From positions 2,294,001 to 2,358,000 of the forward strand of contig NZ_CP060412.1 in assembly GCF_014297575.1 (NCBI RefSeq): a stretch of DNA of 64,000 nucleotides, written 5' to 3'. Source of the DNA: Dyella telluris. Its GTDB lineage: Bacteria > Pseudomonadota > Gammaproteobacteria > Xanthomonadales > Rhodanobacteraceae. Shown piece after piece: positions 52,446-60,656 of the stretch (positions within the stretch are counted from its first letter, which is position 1; every line of letters starts with the position of its first letter). The notes under the pieces are model-generated. The model saw nothing but the letters and a program-made list of their open reading frames with translations. It was not told the DNA's origin and did no database searches. Both the position numbers and the translations under genes were made by a program.

Positions 52446-53210
52446 TTAGCGGCCTTCCTTCAGCGCAATGGCATTGATGCCGGCAGACGACAGGCGCTGC
52501 TTGGCCGATTCCAGTTCGGTGGCCGAGTGGAACGGGCCCAGGCGCACGCGGTTGTAGGTCTGGCCGTTGACGTTCACGGGCGATACGTTGGCCACGAAAC
52601 CCTGCATGGCGAGCTTTGCCTTCAGCGTTTCGGCATCGGACGGGCTGGGGAAGGCGCCCACCTGCAGCAGGTAACCGTTGCCCGCGGGAGCTGCAGCGGT
52701 GGCGTTGGCGGGAGCCGGCGTGGGCGCGGCGTGCACGGCCGATTCGGGCGCGGGCGTGATGGCTTCGGACACGGCTGCCGGCGCCTGCTTCTGCGCTGCC
52801 GCCTGGGCCTGCTGCTGGGCAGCGGCCTGCGCAGCCTGCTGGGACGCCTGCTGCTTCTGCTGCTGCTCGGCCTTGGCCTGCGCACTGATCACGGCGTCGG
52901 GAATGCGCACTTCCTTCTCCGACAGCACGGAGTAGAAGTCGTACTGCGGCTTCTTCGCTGCAGGCGTGCCGTTGTCGGTGCCGGAGGTCGATTCATTGCC
53001 GGCGGCGCCTGCGTCGCTGCCGCGCTGCGCGGTGGCCTGCGCGTTGGGCTGCGGGCCTTCGTTGGGCTGCGGCGCCATCGGCAAGTGTCCGCGCATGGCA
53101 AACATCAGCACCGCGCCGATCAGAATGCCGATGACGGCCCAGCCCCAGCCCGGCATGCCGCCGCTGGAGTTGCGGACGGCCTGTCGACCTTTGCCCTTGC
53201 GTGCTGCCAT
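52446..53210 (-). CDS. SPOR-domain (FtsN-like) membrane protein
   Basis: The 254-aa protein has a basic N-terminus, one transmembrane helix (WGWAVIGILIGAVLMFAM near 22-39), a long Gln/Ala-rich linker (110-175, with a coiled-coil-like stretch) and a C-terminal SPOR domain (GYLLQVGAFPSPSDAETLKAKL to the end). SPOR domains bind denuded peptidoglycan at the septum, so this is a division or cell-wall protein of the FtsN type. Its ATG directly follows the argS stop, and the two are co-transcribed, an arrangement conserved in this group. Confidence 0.9.
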   Translation of the reverse strand: MAARKGKGRQAVRNSSGGMPGWGWAVIGILIGAVLMFAMRGHLPMAPQPNEGPQPNAQATAQRGSDAGAAGNESTSGTDNGTPAAKKPQYDFYSVLSEKEVRIPDAVISAQAKAEQQQKQQASQQAAQAAAQQQAQAAAQKQAPAAVSEAITPAPESAVHAAPTPAPANATAAAPAGNGYLLQVGAFPSPSDAETLKAKLAMQGFVANVSPVNVNGQTYNRVRLGPFHSATELESAKQRLSSAGINAIALKEGR

Positions 53211-54902
53211 TTACATCTTCTCCGGGGCACTGAGTCCCAGCAAATCCAGACCGTTGCGGATGACCTGACGCGTGGCGAGCACCAGCGTGATGCGCGCGTT
53301 GCGCAGCTCGGCGTCGTCCACGATCCACTTGTGCTCGTGATAGTAGCTGTGAAGGGCGCCCGCGAGTTCGCGCAGATATTGCGCGATCAGGTGAGGTTCC
53401 AGATTGGCCGCGGCGGCTTCCAGCACTTCGGGGTAGCGCGACAGCTCGGTGAACAGGGCCTGTTCATGCTCGGTGTCCAGGCGTGCGAGCTGGGCGACGC
53501 CGGCCTTCGTATCCACCGCCGGCAGGCCGCGCTCGGCCAGTTCGTCCAGCACGCGGCACACGCGGGCGTGGGCGTACTGGATGTAATAGACCGGGTTGTC
53601 GTTGCTCTGCGAGCGCGCCAGGTCGATGTCGAACACCAGCTGGGAATCGGCCTTGCGGGCGATCAGGAAGTAGCGGGTCGCGTCGCGGCCGGCTTCTTCG
53701 ATCAGGTCGCGCAGGGTGAGGTAGCTGCCGGCGCGCTTGGAGAGCTTCACCTCTTCGCCGCCACGCATCACCGTCACCATCTGGTACAGCACGTAGTTCG
53801 GGTAACCCTTCGGAATGCCTTCGTCCAGCGCCTGCAGGCCGGCCTTCACGCGGGCCAGCGAGCCGTGGTGATCGGAGCCGAGCACGGTCACCGCGTTGAC
53901 GTAGCCGCGCTGCCACTTGGTCATGTGGTAGGCCACGTCGGGCACGAAATAGGTGTAGGTGCCGTCGGACTTGCGCATCACGCGGTCCTTGTCGTCACCG
54001 TAGTCGGTGCTGCGCAGCCACAGCGCGCCGCCTTCCTCGTAGGTGTGGCCGTGGGCAACCAGTTTGCCGACGGTTTCTTCCACCTTGCCCTGGGTGTAGA
54101 GCGAGGACTCGAGGTAATACACGTCGAAACCGACGCCGAAGGCGGCCAGGTCCAGGTTCTGCTCGCGGCGCAGGTAGGCCACGGCGAAATGGCGGATGGC
54201 GTCCAGGTCGTCGACGTTCTTCGCGCCGGTGACCACGTGGCCTTCCACGTCGACGCTGTCGCCGTTGAGGTAAGCCTGTGCCACGTCGGCGATGTAGTCG
54301 CCGCGGTAGCCGTCTTCCGGCCAGCCGGCGTCGTTGGGCGTGATGCCGCGCGCACGGGCCTGGGTGGAGATGGCCAGGTTGTGGATCTGCACGCCGGCGT
54401 CGTTGTAGTAGAACTCGCGCTTCACGGCCCAGCCGGCAGCGTCGAGCACGCGGGCGATGCAGTCGCCCAGCACGGCATTGCGGCCGTGCCCCACGTGCAG
54501 CGGGCCGGTGGGGTTGGCGGAGACGAACTCCACGCCAGCTACCACGCCCTTGCCGCTGGTGCTGCGGCCGTAGGCGTTGCCGTTGGCCAGCACCTGGCCC
54601 ACTTCCGCGTGGTAGGCGGCCGGGGCGAGGAAGAAGTTGATGAAACCCGGACCCGCGATCTCGACCTTGCCCACCAGTGCGTTGGCGGGCAGGGCGGCGA
54701 CCAGCTTCTCGGCCAGTTCGCGCGGTTTGGCGCGGGCCGGCTTGGCCAGCAGCATCGCGGCATTGGCGGCAAAGTCACCGTGCTCACGGCTGCGCGTTCG
54801 CTCGATGACGAAGTTGGGCACTTCGAGGTCGGCAGGCAGGGTGGCGTCATTCTGCAGGGTACGAATGGCCTGCAGCAGCAGTTCGCGCAGCTGTTCTTTC
54901 AC
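53211..54902 (-). CDS. argS: Arginyl-tRNA synthetase
   Basis: The 563-aa class I synthetase charges tRNA-Arg. It has the ArgS N-terminal Add-1 domain (residues 1-100), the HIGH-type motif HVGHGRN near 135-141 in [13 protein letters not shown], the KMSKS-type loop KLSKRAG, and the DALR anticodon-binding C-terminal domain. Length matches the family. Like many ArgS it lacks a canonical second lysine in KMSKS. The gene is essential, on the minus strand, and followed without gap by the SPOR gene. Confidence 0.97.
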   Translation of the reverse strand: MKEQLRELLLQAIRTLQNDATLPADLEVPNFVIERTRSREHGDFAANAAMLLAKPARAKPRELAEKLVAALPANALVGKVEIAGPGFINFFLAPAAYHAEVGQVLANGNAYGRSTSGKGVVAGVEFVSANPTGPLHVGHGRNAVLGDCIARVLDAAGWAVKREFYYNDAGVQIHNLAISTQARARGITPNDAGWPEDGYRGDYIADVAQAYLNGDSVDVEGHVVTGAKNVDDLDAIRHFAVAYLRREQNLDLAAFGVGFDVYYLESSLYTQGKVEETVGKLVAHGHTYEEGGALWLRSTDYGDDKDRVMRKSDGTYTYFVPDVAYHMTKWQRGYVNAVTVLGSDHHGSLARVKAGLQALDEGIPKGYPNYVLYQMVTVMRGGEEVKLSKRAGSYLTLRDLIEEAGRDATRYFLIARKADSQLVFDIDLARSQSNDNPVYYIQYAHARVCRVLDELAERGLPAVDTKAGVAQLARLDTEHEQALFTELSRYPEVLEAAAANLEPHLIAQYLRELAGALHSYYHEHKWIVDDAELRNARITLVLATRQVIRNGLDLLGLSAPEKM

Positions 54903-55006
54903 GGTAAGGGTCTGACGGATATGGAACCCTTGATCTTATCAGACGAAGGCCCGTCCGGCCGGGCGACTTACGGTGCGGGCGCGTGCTGCGATGCGGTGGG
55001 GAAGTC

Positions 55007-55015
55007 TGTGGATAA
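55007..55015 (-). promoter_or_regulatory. Single DnaA box-like site
   Basis: TTATCCACA on the minus strand is a perfect consensus box within 105 bases of the argS start. It stands alone, so it may be a regulatory or titration site, not an origin. Confidence 0.3.
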
Positions 55016-55229
55016 CTCTGTGGGGAATATCACCGGCCTCACCGATAGTCGTATGAAATTCCCGGTGGAAATCACAGTGTCATGAAAAATATCAAATTGA
55101 ATCAATCGATTGCATGGCACACATGAGGGCGGCAAGAGATTGTGAACGGAAATGGCCGTCTCAGGCCGAATGTGCATAAGTTGCGGAACGGTACGCGGCT
55201 TGGGTGTCCGGCGGTTTTGACGCGGTGCT

Positions 55230-55380
55230 CGTCATGCCCTTGTCATGCGGCACCGCCACACTGAGCTCCGTCCCCCAGGCACCTCCCCGCCGACGGGGAC
55301 AGGAGAACGCCGTAACTCTCCTCTCTCCCCACAAGACGGCCATACGGCGCGGACTCTCCCCCCGCGCCGTTGTTTTTTTT
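55230..55380 (+). ncRNA. Candidate C-rich small RNA with terminator
   Basis: In the 485-base gap between argS and radC (both minus strand) the plus strand holds a clear intrinsic terminator: ACGGCGCGG/CCGCGCCGT (55344-55370) then TGTTTTTTTT. Upstream lie C-rich segments (CACCTCCCC, CTCCTCTCTCCCC) and a competing pairing CGCCGTA (near 55307) with TACGGCG (near 55343). No plus-strand protein gene precedes it, so a small RNA is the simplest reading. An AT-rich stretch near 55083-55115 could hold the promoter. Confidence 0.35.
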
Positions 55381-55387
55381 GGGGGGT

Positions 55388-56059
55388 CTAGACCAGCCCC
55401 AGCGCCGCCATCGAGACCGGGTCGCCCCGGCCGATCACCAGGTGGTCCAGCACCCGCACCCCGATCAGTTGCAGCGCATCCTTCAGTTCCCGCGTGATGG
55501 CGTGATCGGCGGCGCTGGGTTCGGCCACGCCGGACGGGTGGTTATGGGCCAGGATCACGGCAGAGGCGTTGTGGCGCAGGCAGGCCCGGACCACTTCGCG
55601 GGGATGGACGCTGGCGCTGTCGATCGTGCCGCGGAAAAGTTCCTCAAAAGCCAGCACCCGGTGGCGATTGTCCAGGAACAGGCAGCCAAAAACTTCATAG
55701 GGAAGGTGTCGGAGCTGCGCCCGCAGGTAGTGGCCGCTGTCGCGGGGATTGCCCAGCGTGGGTGATTCCTTGAGCTGCTCGCCCAGCGTCCGCCTCGCCA
55801 GCTCCAGCGCTGCGACAAGGCGGGCGCGCTTGGCCGGGCCAATACCACGCAGCCGCACGGTGCCGCCGGGGTCGGCCAGCAGGTTGCCCAGGCCGCCGCT
55901 TTTGCCGAGCAGCTCTCGGCCCAGCGCGATGGCGTCCTTGCCGGCGACGCCGCTACCCAGCAGGACGGCGATGAGTTCGGCATCGGACAGCGCGGCGCAG
56001 CCACGGGCCAGCAGTTTTTCACGGGGTCGCTCGCCCTCGGGCCATTCACGGATGCTCAT
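55388..56059 (-). CDS. radC: RadC-family JAB/MPN-domain protein
   Basis: I chose the ATG at 56059 (MSIREWPEGERPREKLL), the usual RadC start. The 223-aa protein has helix-hairpin-helix motifs in the first half (LRGIGPAKRARLVAALELA) and a metal-binding JAMM motif in the second (FLDNRHRVLAFEELFRG, then HNHPSG...SAAD). RadC proteins are no longer thought to be plain DNA-repair factors; a DNA-processing or peptidase-like role is debated. In this group it usually lies near coaBC and dut; here LysR and SDR genes stand between them. Confidence 0.93.
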   Translation of the reverse strand: MSIREWPEGERPREKLLARGCAALSDAELIAVLLGSGVAGKDAIALGRELLGKSGGLGNLLADPGGTVRLRGIGPAKRARLVAALELARRTLGEQLKESPTLGNPRDSGHYLRAQLRHLPYEVFGCLFLDNRHRVLAFEELFRGTIDSASVHPREVVRACLRHNASAVILAHNHPSGVAEPSAADHAITRELKDALQLIGVRVLDHLVIGRGDPVSMAALGLV

Positions 56060-56140
56060 GCCAGCGAGCGTGCCGGCCACGTCGCCGGGCGGCCAGCGGT
56101 GCGCGTCCGCCCCTGCGTCGGCCTTTGAGCCGATGAGGCG

Positions 56141-57043
56141 TCAGGCCATCGCCGGCACCCGGGCGGCGAACTCGGCGCTGAGCCAATCAATGAACACCCG
56201 CACGCGCGGTGACAGCTGCCGGTTCTGCGGATACAGCACGTAGACCGGTGACGGCGTGGGCGGAAAGCGGGCCAGCACCGGCACCAGCGTGCCGCGGGCA
56301 AGGTCCTCCTGCACGCGGTAGCTGGGAACCTGGATCAGCCCGAGACCGAGGCGCGCGGTGGCGATGTACATCTCCGCGCCCGCCACGCTGACCGCATGCG
56401 GCAGCAACACTTCGCGCAGCGCGCCGTCCTGCTGGAATTCCAGCGGCAACGCGCTGCCGGTGGCCGATGAGACGAAGGCCACCATGCGGTGCCCGTCCAG
56501 GTCGTCGGGTGACGCAGGGTTGCCGTGTCGCTCCAGATAGGCAGGACTGGCATAGGTGCCTTCCTCCAGCAGGGCAATCTGCCGTCCGATCATGCTGCTG
56601 TCGGTGGGTTTGCCCACGCGCAGCACGCAGTCCACGCCTTCGCGGACCAGGTCAACGTAACGGTCGCCTTCGCCGATGCGCAGCTGGATCCCGGGGTGGC
56701 GGGCCAGGAAGTCCGGCAACCCCGGCAACATGAAGTGCCGCGCCAGCACACTGTGCACATCCACCCGCAGCAGGCCGCTGGGGTGGGCACCCGTGAAGGC
56801 GGCTTCGGCTTCCTCGATCTCGGCCAGGATGCTCAGGCAACGCTGGTAATAGGCCTCGCCATCCAGGGTGGGCCGCACCTGCCGGGTGGTGCGTTCGAGC
56901 AGCCGCACGCCGAGCCGGGCTTCGAGGCGTTTGACCACTTCGGTGACGGTAGAGCGGGGCAGGTCCAGATCCTGCGCGGCCATCGTGAAGCTGCGCCGCT
57001 CCACGATGCGGGCGAACAGGTGCATGGCGTCGACCTTGTCCAT
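56141..57043 (-). CDS. LysR-family transcriptional regulator
   Basis: The 300-aa protein has the LysR N-terminal winged HTH (residues 2-60: DKVDAMHLFARIVERRSFTM, then LDLPRSTVTEVVKRLEARLG) and a C-terminal substrate-binding domain. It resembles the CrgA/AaeR-like branch that controls divergent oxidoreductase genes. It is transcribed away from an SDR gene; a palindrome ATCCG-N11-CGGAT lies between them (57055-57075), fitting the T-N11-A rule for LysR boxes. It probably activates the two SDR genes when an unknown inducer binds and represses itself. Confidence 0.92.
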   Translation of the reverse strand: MDKVDAMHLFARIVERRSFTMAAQDLDLPRSTVTEVVKRLEARLGVRLLERTTRQVRPTLDGEAYYQRCLSILAEIEEAEAAFTGAHPSGLLRVDVHSVLARHFMLPGLPDFLARHPGIQLRIGEGDRYVDLVREGVDCVLRVGKPTDSSMIGRQIALLEEGTYASPAYLERHGNPASPDDLDGHRMVAFVSSATGSALPLEFQQDGALREVLLPHAVSVAGAEMYIATARLGLGLIQVPSYRVQEDLARGTLVPVLARFPPTPSPVYVLYPQNRQLSPRVRVFIDWLSAEFAARVPAMA

Positions 57044-57054
57044 TTGTTCGCTTT

Positions 57055-57091
57055 ATCCGAATGATGATGGCGGATTTGAGCAGATTATCCG
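57055..57091. promoter_or_regulatory. LysR-type operator between divergent genes
   Basis: ATCCG-(11 bases)-CGGAT at 57055-57075 is an exact dyad of LysR-box form. TTATCCG occurs at 57053-57059 and again at 57085-57091, 32 bp apart (three helical turns), suggesting a second half-site for the activator tetramer. Confidence 0.55.
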
Positions 57092-57157
57092 TCAAGGCGA
57101 AAAGAACATCCTAGCTCCACGCCGACACCCGGTCGGCCCTTCCCGAGGATGCTCCCC

Positions 57158-57898
57158 ATGTCTGCTCACGCTTCCCAAGTCGCCATCGTCACTGGCGCTT
57201 CCCGTGGCATCGGCGCCGCCGTGGCCGAACGCCTGGCCCGCGATGGCTTCACCGTGGTGATCAACTACGCCGGTGATGCCGCCTCCGCCGAGGCGCTGGC
57301 CCGCAAGATCGAAAGCGAGGGCGGCCGCGCCCTGACCGCCCAGGCCGACGTGGCCGACCCGGCCGCCGTTCGCCGCATGTTCGACGCGGCGGAAACCGCG
57401 TTCGGCGGTGTCGACGTACTGGTCAACAACGCCGGCATCATGCAGCTGGCGCCGATCAGCGACACCGATGACGACCTGTTCGATCGCACCATCGCGATCA
57501 ACCTCAAAGGCACCTTCAACACCTTGCGCGAAGCGGGCAAGCGCCTGCGCAACGGGGGCCGCATCGTCAATTTCTCCACCAGCGTGGTGGGGCTGAACTT
57601 CCCGACCTACGGCGTCTACGTGGCCACCAAGGCCGCGGTGGAATCGATGACGCACATCCTCTCCAAGGAACTGCGCGGCCGCGCCATCACGGTGAACGCC
57701 GTGGCACCGGGCCCGACCGCCACCGACCTGTTCCTCAAGGGCAAGACGCCTGAGCAGGTCGAGCAGCTCGGCAAGCTGGCGCCGCTGGAACGCCTGGGCA
57801 CGCCTGCGGATATCGCCAGCGTCGTGGCCTTCCTGGTGGGCCCGGACGGCGGTTGGGTGAACGGCCAGGTGCTGCGCGCCAACGGCGGCGTGATCTGA
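57158..57898 (+). CDS. Short-chain dehydrogenase/reductase (FabG-like)
   Basis: The ATG at 57158 is preferred over 57149, since GAGG then lies nine bases upstream. The 246-aa SDR has the cofactor site TGASRGIGAAV (near 11-21), NNAGI, and Ser/Tyr-x-x-x-Lys at YGVYVATKAA. Gly/Ser/Arg after the first strand (TGASRG) favours NADPH. It is the first gene of a LysR-controlled pair. The substrate is unknown; aldehydes or ketones from stress or plant compounds are likely for this class. Confidence 0.88.
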   Translation: MSAHASQVAIVTGASRGIGAAVAERLARDGFTVVINYAGDAASAEALARKIESEGGRALTAQADVADPAAVRRMFDAAETAFGGVDVLVNNAGIMQLAPISDTDDDLFDRTIAINLKGTFNTLREAGKRLRNGGRIVNFSTSVVGLNFPTYGVYVATKAAVESMTHILSKELRGRAITVNAVAPGPTATDLFLKGKTPEQVEQLGKLAPLERLGTPADIASVVAFLVGPDGGWVNGQVLRANGGVI

Positions 57899-57929
57899 GT
57901 TTCCTTCCTCATTGCCTGGAGAACGCATC

Positions 57930-58829
57930 ATGAAGAACGTCATCGTCATCACCGGCGCATCCAGTGGCTTCGGCCTGATGAGCGCCCGTGCCCTGGCCCA
58001 TGCCGGCCACATCGTCTATGCCGGCATGCGCGAAACCCACGGCCGTAACGCATCGCGCGTGGCGGAGTTGCAGCAGTACGCGAAGGAGTTCGACGTGGAC
58101 CTGCGCGCCATCGAGATGGATGTGGCCTCGCAGTCCTCGGTGGATGCCGCCATCGCGCAGATCGTCCAGGCACACCAGCGCCTCGACGTGGTGATCCACA
58201 ACGCCGGTCACATGGCCTACGGCCCGGCCGAAGCGTTCACGCCGGAGCAGTTTGCCCAGCTCTACGACACCAACGTGCTGAGCACGCAACGGGTGAACCG
58301 GGCGGCGCTGCCGCACCTGCGCAGGCAGGGCAAAGGCCTGGTGGTGTGGGTGTCCTCCAGCAGCGTGCGCGGCGGTACGCCGCCCTATCTCGCACCGTAT
58401 TTCGCCGCCAAGGCCGGCATGGATTCGCTGGCGGTGAGCTACGCGGGCGAGCTGGCACGCTGGGGTATCGAAACCTCCATCGTCGTGCCGGGCGCATTCA
58501 CCCAGGGCACCAATCATTTCGCCCATGCCGGCGCGCCAGCTGACGAGGCCGTGGGCAAGGCTTATGCGGATGGCCCCACCGGCGATTTCGGTGAGGTGGC
58601 GTTCAAGGGGCTCGCCTCACTGGAGCCCGCCGACGCGGATCCCGAGTCGGTAGCCCGGGCCATTGTGGAGGTGGTGGCCAAGCCGTTCGGCCAGCGCCCG
58701 TTCCGCGTGCACGTGGACCCGTCAGAAGACGGCGCGGAAATCGTCAACGGCGTGGCTGACCGCGTGCGCGCGGAACTGCTGCGGCGCATCGGTCTGGGGG
58801 ACATCCTGCACCCCCGCTCGATCGGCTGA
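57930..58829 (+). CDS. Short-chain dehydrogenase/reductase, extended
   Basis: The 299-aa SDR starts at the ATG at 57930 behind TGGAGAA. The cofactor site is TGASSGFGLMSA (near 8-19), NAGH near 90, and the catalytic Tyr-x-x-x-Lys is YFAAKAGMD. It is longer than its neighbour, with a C-terminal extension after about residue 240 as in SDRs acting on larger substrates. It lies 31 bases after the first SDR gene and should be co-regulated by the LysR protein. The substrate is unknown. Confidence 0.86.
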   Translation: MKNVIVITGASSGFGLMSARALAHAGHIVYAGMRETHGRNASRVAELQQYAKEFDVDLRAIEMDVASQSSVDAAIAQIVQAHQRLDVVIHNAGHMAYGPAEAFTPEQFAQLYDTNVLSTQRVNRAALPHLRRQGKGLVVWVSSSSVRGGTPPYLAPYFAAKAGMDSLAVSYAGELARWGIETSIVVPGAFTQGTNHFAHAGAPADEAVGKAYADGPTGDFGEVAFKGLASLEPADADPESVARAIVEVVAKPFGQRPFRVHVDPSEDGAEIVNGVADRVRAELLRRIGLGDILHPRSIG

Positions 58830-58930
58830 TCACGGGGCGGGCGGCCGTGTGCCGCCCGCTTCCGTTTCACCGAGTGGACCGAATGATTCCGGTAAGCTAC
58901 CGGGCCAAACGGTAGTCAGGCCCAAACACC

Positions 58931-60136
58931 ATGAGTCTTGCCCAACGCCGCATCCTGCTGGGCGTGTCCGGCGGCATCGCTGCCTACAAATCCTGCGAGC
59001 TGGTTCGTCGCCTGCGCGACCTCGGTGCCGAGGTGCGCGTGGTGATGACCGAGAACGCCGCGCATTTCGTCAGCGCGACCACGTTCCAGGCCTTGTCCGG
59101 CCAGCCCGTGCGAAGCAGCCTGTGGGACGCCGAGGCCGAGGCGGCCATGGGTCACATCGAGCTGGCGCGCTGGGCCGAGCGCATCCTCATTGCACCGGCC
59201 AGTGCCGACCTCATCGCCCGCCTTGCCCACGGCATGGCCAACGACCTGCTCACCACCGTCTGCCTGGCCAGCGCCGCGCCGCTCTACGTGGCGCCGGCCA
59301 TGAACCAGCAGATGTGGGCGCATCCGGCGGTGCAGGCCAATGTGGAGTTGCTGCGCCAGCGCGGCGTGCACCTGCTGGGCCCGGCGTCGGGCGACCAGGC
59401 CTGTCGCGACATCGGCTCGGGCCGCATGCTCGAACCGCTGGAGCTGCGCGAAGCCATCGTGGCCTCGTTCGGAGCGCAGGTACTACGCGGACTCAAAGTC
59501 GTCGTCAGTGCGGGACCGACCTATGAAGACATCGACCCGGTGCGTTTCATCGGCAACCGCAGCTCGGGCCGCATGGGCTTTGCCGTGGCCGAAGCTGCTG
59601 CGCAGGTGGGCGCCGAGGTGACGCTGGTGGCCGGCCCGGTCAGCATGGCCACGCCGCCGGGCATTGCGCGCCGCGTCGACGTGCGCAGCGCCGCGCAGAT
59701 GCGCGACGCGGTGATGGCTGCGTCCAACGGTGCGGACATCTATATCGCCGCCGCTGCCGTGGGCGATTACCGCCCCGCGGAAGTGGCCGGCCACAAGCTC
59801 AAGAAGCAGGACGGCGCGCCGCTGGAGCTGCGCCTCACCGAGAATCCGGACATCCTGGCCACGCTGGCTGCGCAAACCGTGCGCCCCTTCTTGGTCGGCT
59901 TCGCCGCGGAAACGCATGATGTGGAGCGCTATGCGCAGGACAAACTCAAGCGCAAGGGACTGGACATGATTGCCGCCAACCAGGTGGGCGGTGGCCTCGG
60001 CTTCGAGGCTGCCGACAACGCGCTCACCCTGTATGGCCCCGAGGGGGCCATCGATCTGCCGCGCGCGTCGAAGACGGAACTGGCGCGCCAGCTGGTGGCC
60101 AGGGTGGCGGAGCGTTATCGGGCGGTGCGCGGATGA
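58931..60136 (+). CDS. coaBC: Phosphopantothenoylcysteine decarboxylase/synthase (CoaBC)
   Basis: The 401-aa bifunctional enzyme makes 4'-phosphopantetheine for CoA. The N-terminal CoaC flavoprotein part (1-190) has SGGIAAYK, the catalytic His in [18 protein letters not shown] and the active-site Cys in [11 protein letters not shown]. The C-terminal CoaB part begins [21 protein letters not shown] near 190 and includes the dimer strip SSGRMG. It overlaps dut by four bases (ATGA), the conserved core arrangement, so the two are translationally coupled. Confidence 0.96.
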   Translation: MSLAQRRILLGVSGGIAAYKSCELVRRLRDLGAEVRVVMTENAAHFVSATTFQALSGQPVRSSLWDAEAEAAMGHIELARWAERILIAPASADLIARLAHGMANDLLTTVCLASAAPLYVAPAMNQQMWAHPAVQANVELLRQRGVHLLGPASGDQACRDIGSGRMLEPLELREAIVASFGAQVLRGLKVVVSAGPTYEDIDPVRFIGNRSSGRMGFAVAEAAAQVGAEVTLVAGPVSMATPPGIARRVDVRSAAQMRDAVMAASNGADIYIAAAAVGDYRPAEVAGHKLKKQDGAPLELRLTENPDILATLAAQTVRPFLVGFAAETHDVERYAQDKLKRKGLDMIAANQVGGGLGFEAADNALTLYGPEGAIDLPRASKTELARQLVARVAERYRAVRG

Positions 60137-60588
60137 TTGATGTTGAACTGAAGATTCTCGATCCCCGCCTGGGTGATTCGATTCCCCTACCGCAAGCAGC
60201 CACCGTCGGCAGTGCCGGCATGGATCTGCGCGCGGCGATTGATGCGCCGCTGACCCTGCAGCCGGGCGAGAGCGTGCTGGTGCCCAGTGGCATGGCCATC
60301 CATATTGGCGATCCGGGCTGGTGCGCGTTGATCGTGCCGCGCTCGGGCCTGGGCCATAAGCATGGCCTGGTGATGGGCAACCTGGTGGGTGTGATCGATG
60401 CCGATTACCAGGGGCCGCTGATGATTTCGTGCTGGAACCGCGGTACGCAGCCTTACACCATCGCCGTGGGTGATCGCATCGCCCAGCTGCTGCTGGTGCC
60501 GGTGGCGCAGGCGCGGTTGAAGGTCGTGCAGGAGTTCGCGCCGTCGCAGAGGGGCGAGGGTGGGTTCGGTTCGACCGGCGTCAACTGA
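60133..60588 (+). CDS. dut: dUTP diphosphatase (dUTPase)
   Basis: The 151-aa trimeric dUTPase has all five motifs: AGMDLRAAI near 30-38, [10 protein letters not shown] near 73-82, [11 protein letters not shown] with the catalytic Asp near 90, the RIAQLLLVP strand and the C-terminal Arg/Phe arm [10 protein letters not shown]. It hydrolyses dUTP to dUMP, keeping uracil out of DNA. Its start overlaps the coaBC stop. The size is normal and there are no oddities. Confidence 0.97.
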   Translation: MIDVELKILDPRLGDSIPLPQAATVGSAGMDLRAAIDAPLTLQPGESVLVPSGMAIHIGDPGWCALIVPRSGLGHKHGLVMGNLVGVIDADYQGPLMISCWNRGTQPYTIAVGDRIAQLLLVPVAQARLKVVQEFAPSQRGEGGFGSTGVN

Positions 60589-60656
60589 GTGATCATGAGC
60601 AGCGGGCAGGACTGTCCGCACGTATAACGACCAGACAGCCTGCGTGGGGACAGGGC

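Noticed and set aside
52377..55085. 902-aa plus-strand frame
   Set aside because: It is the antisense shadow of argS and the SPOR gene.
54960..55085. Replication origin near argS
   Set aside because: Only one consensus DnaA box is present, with no dnaA, dnaN or gidA genes nearby.
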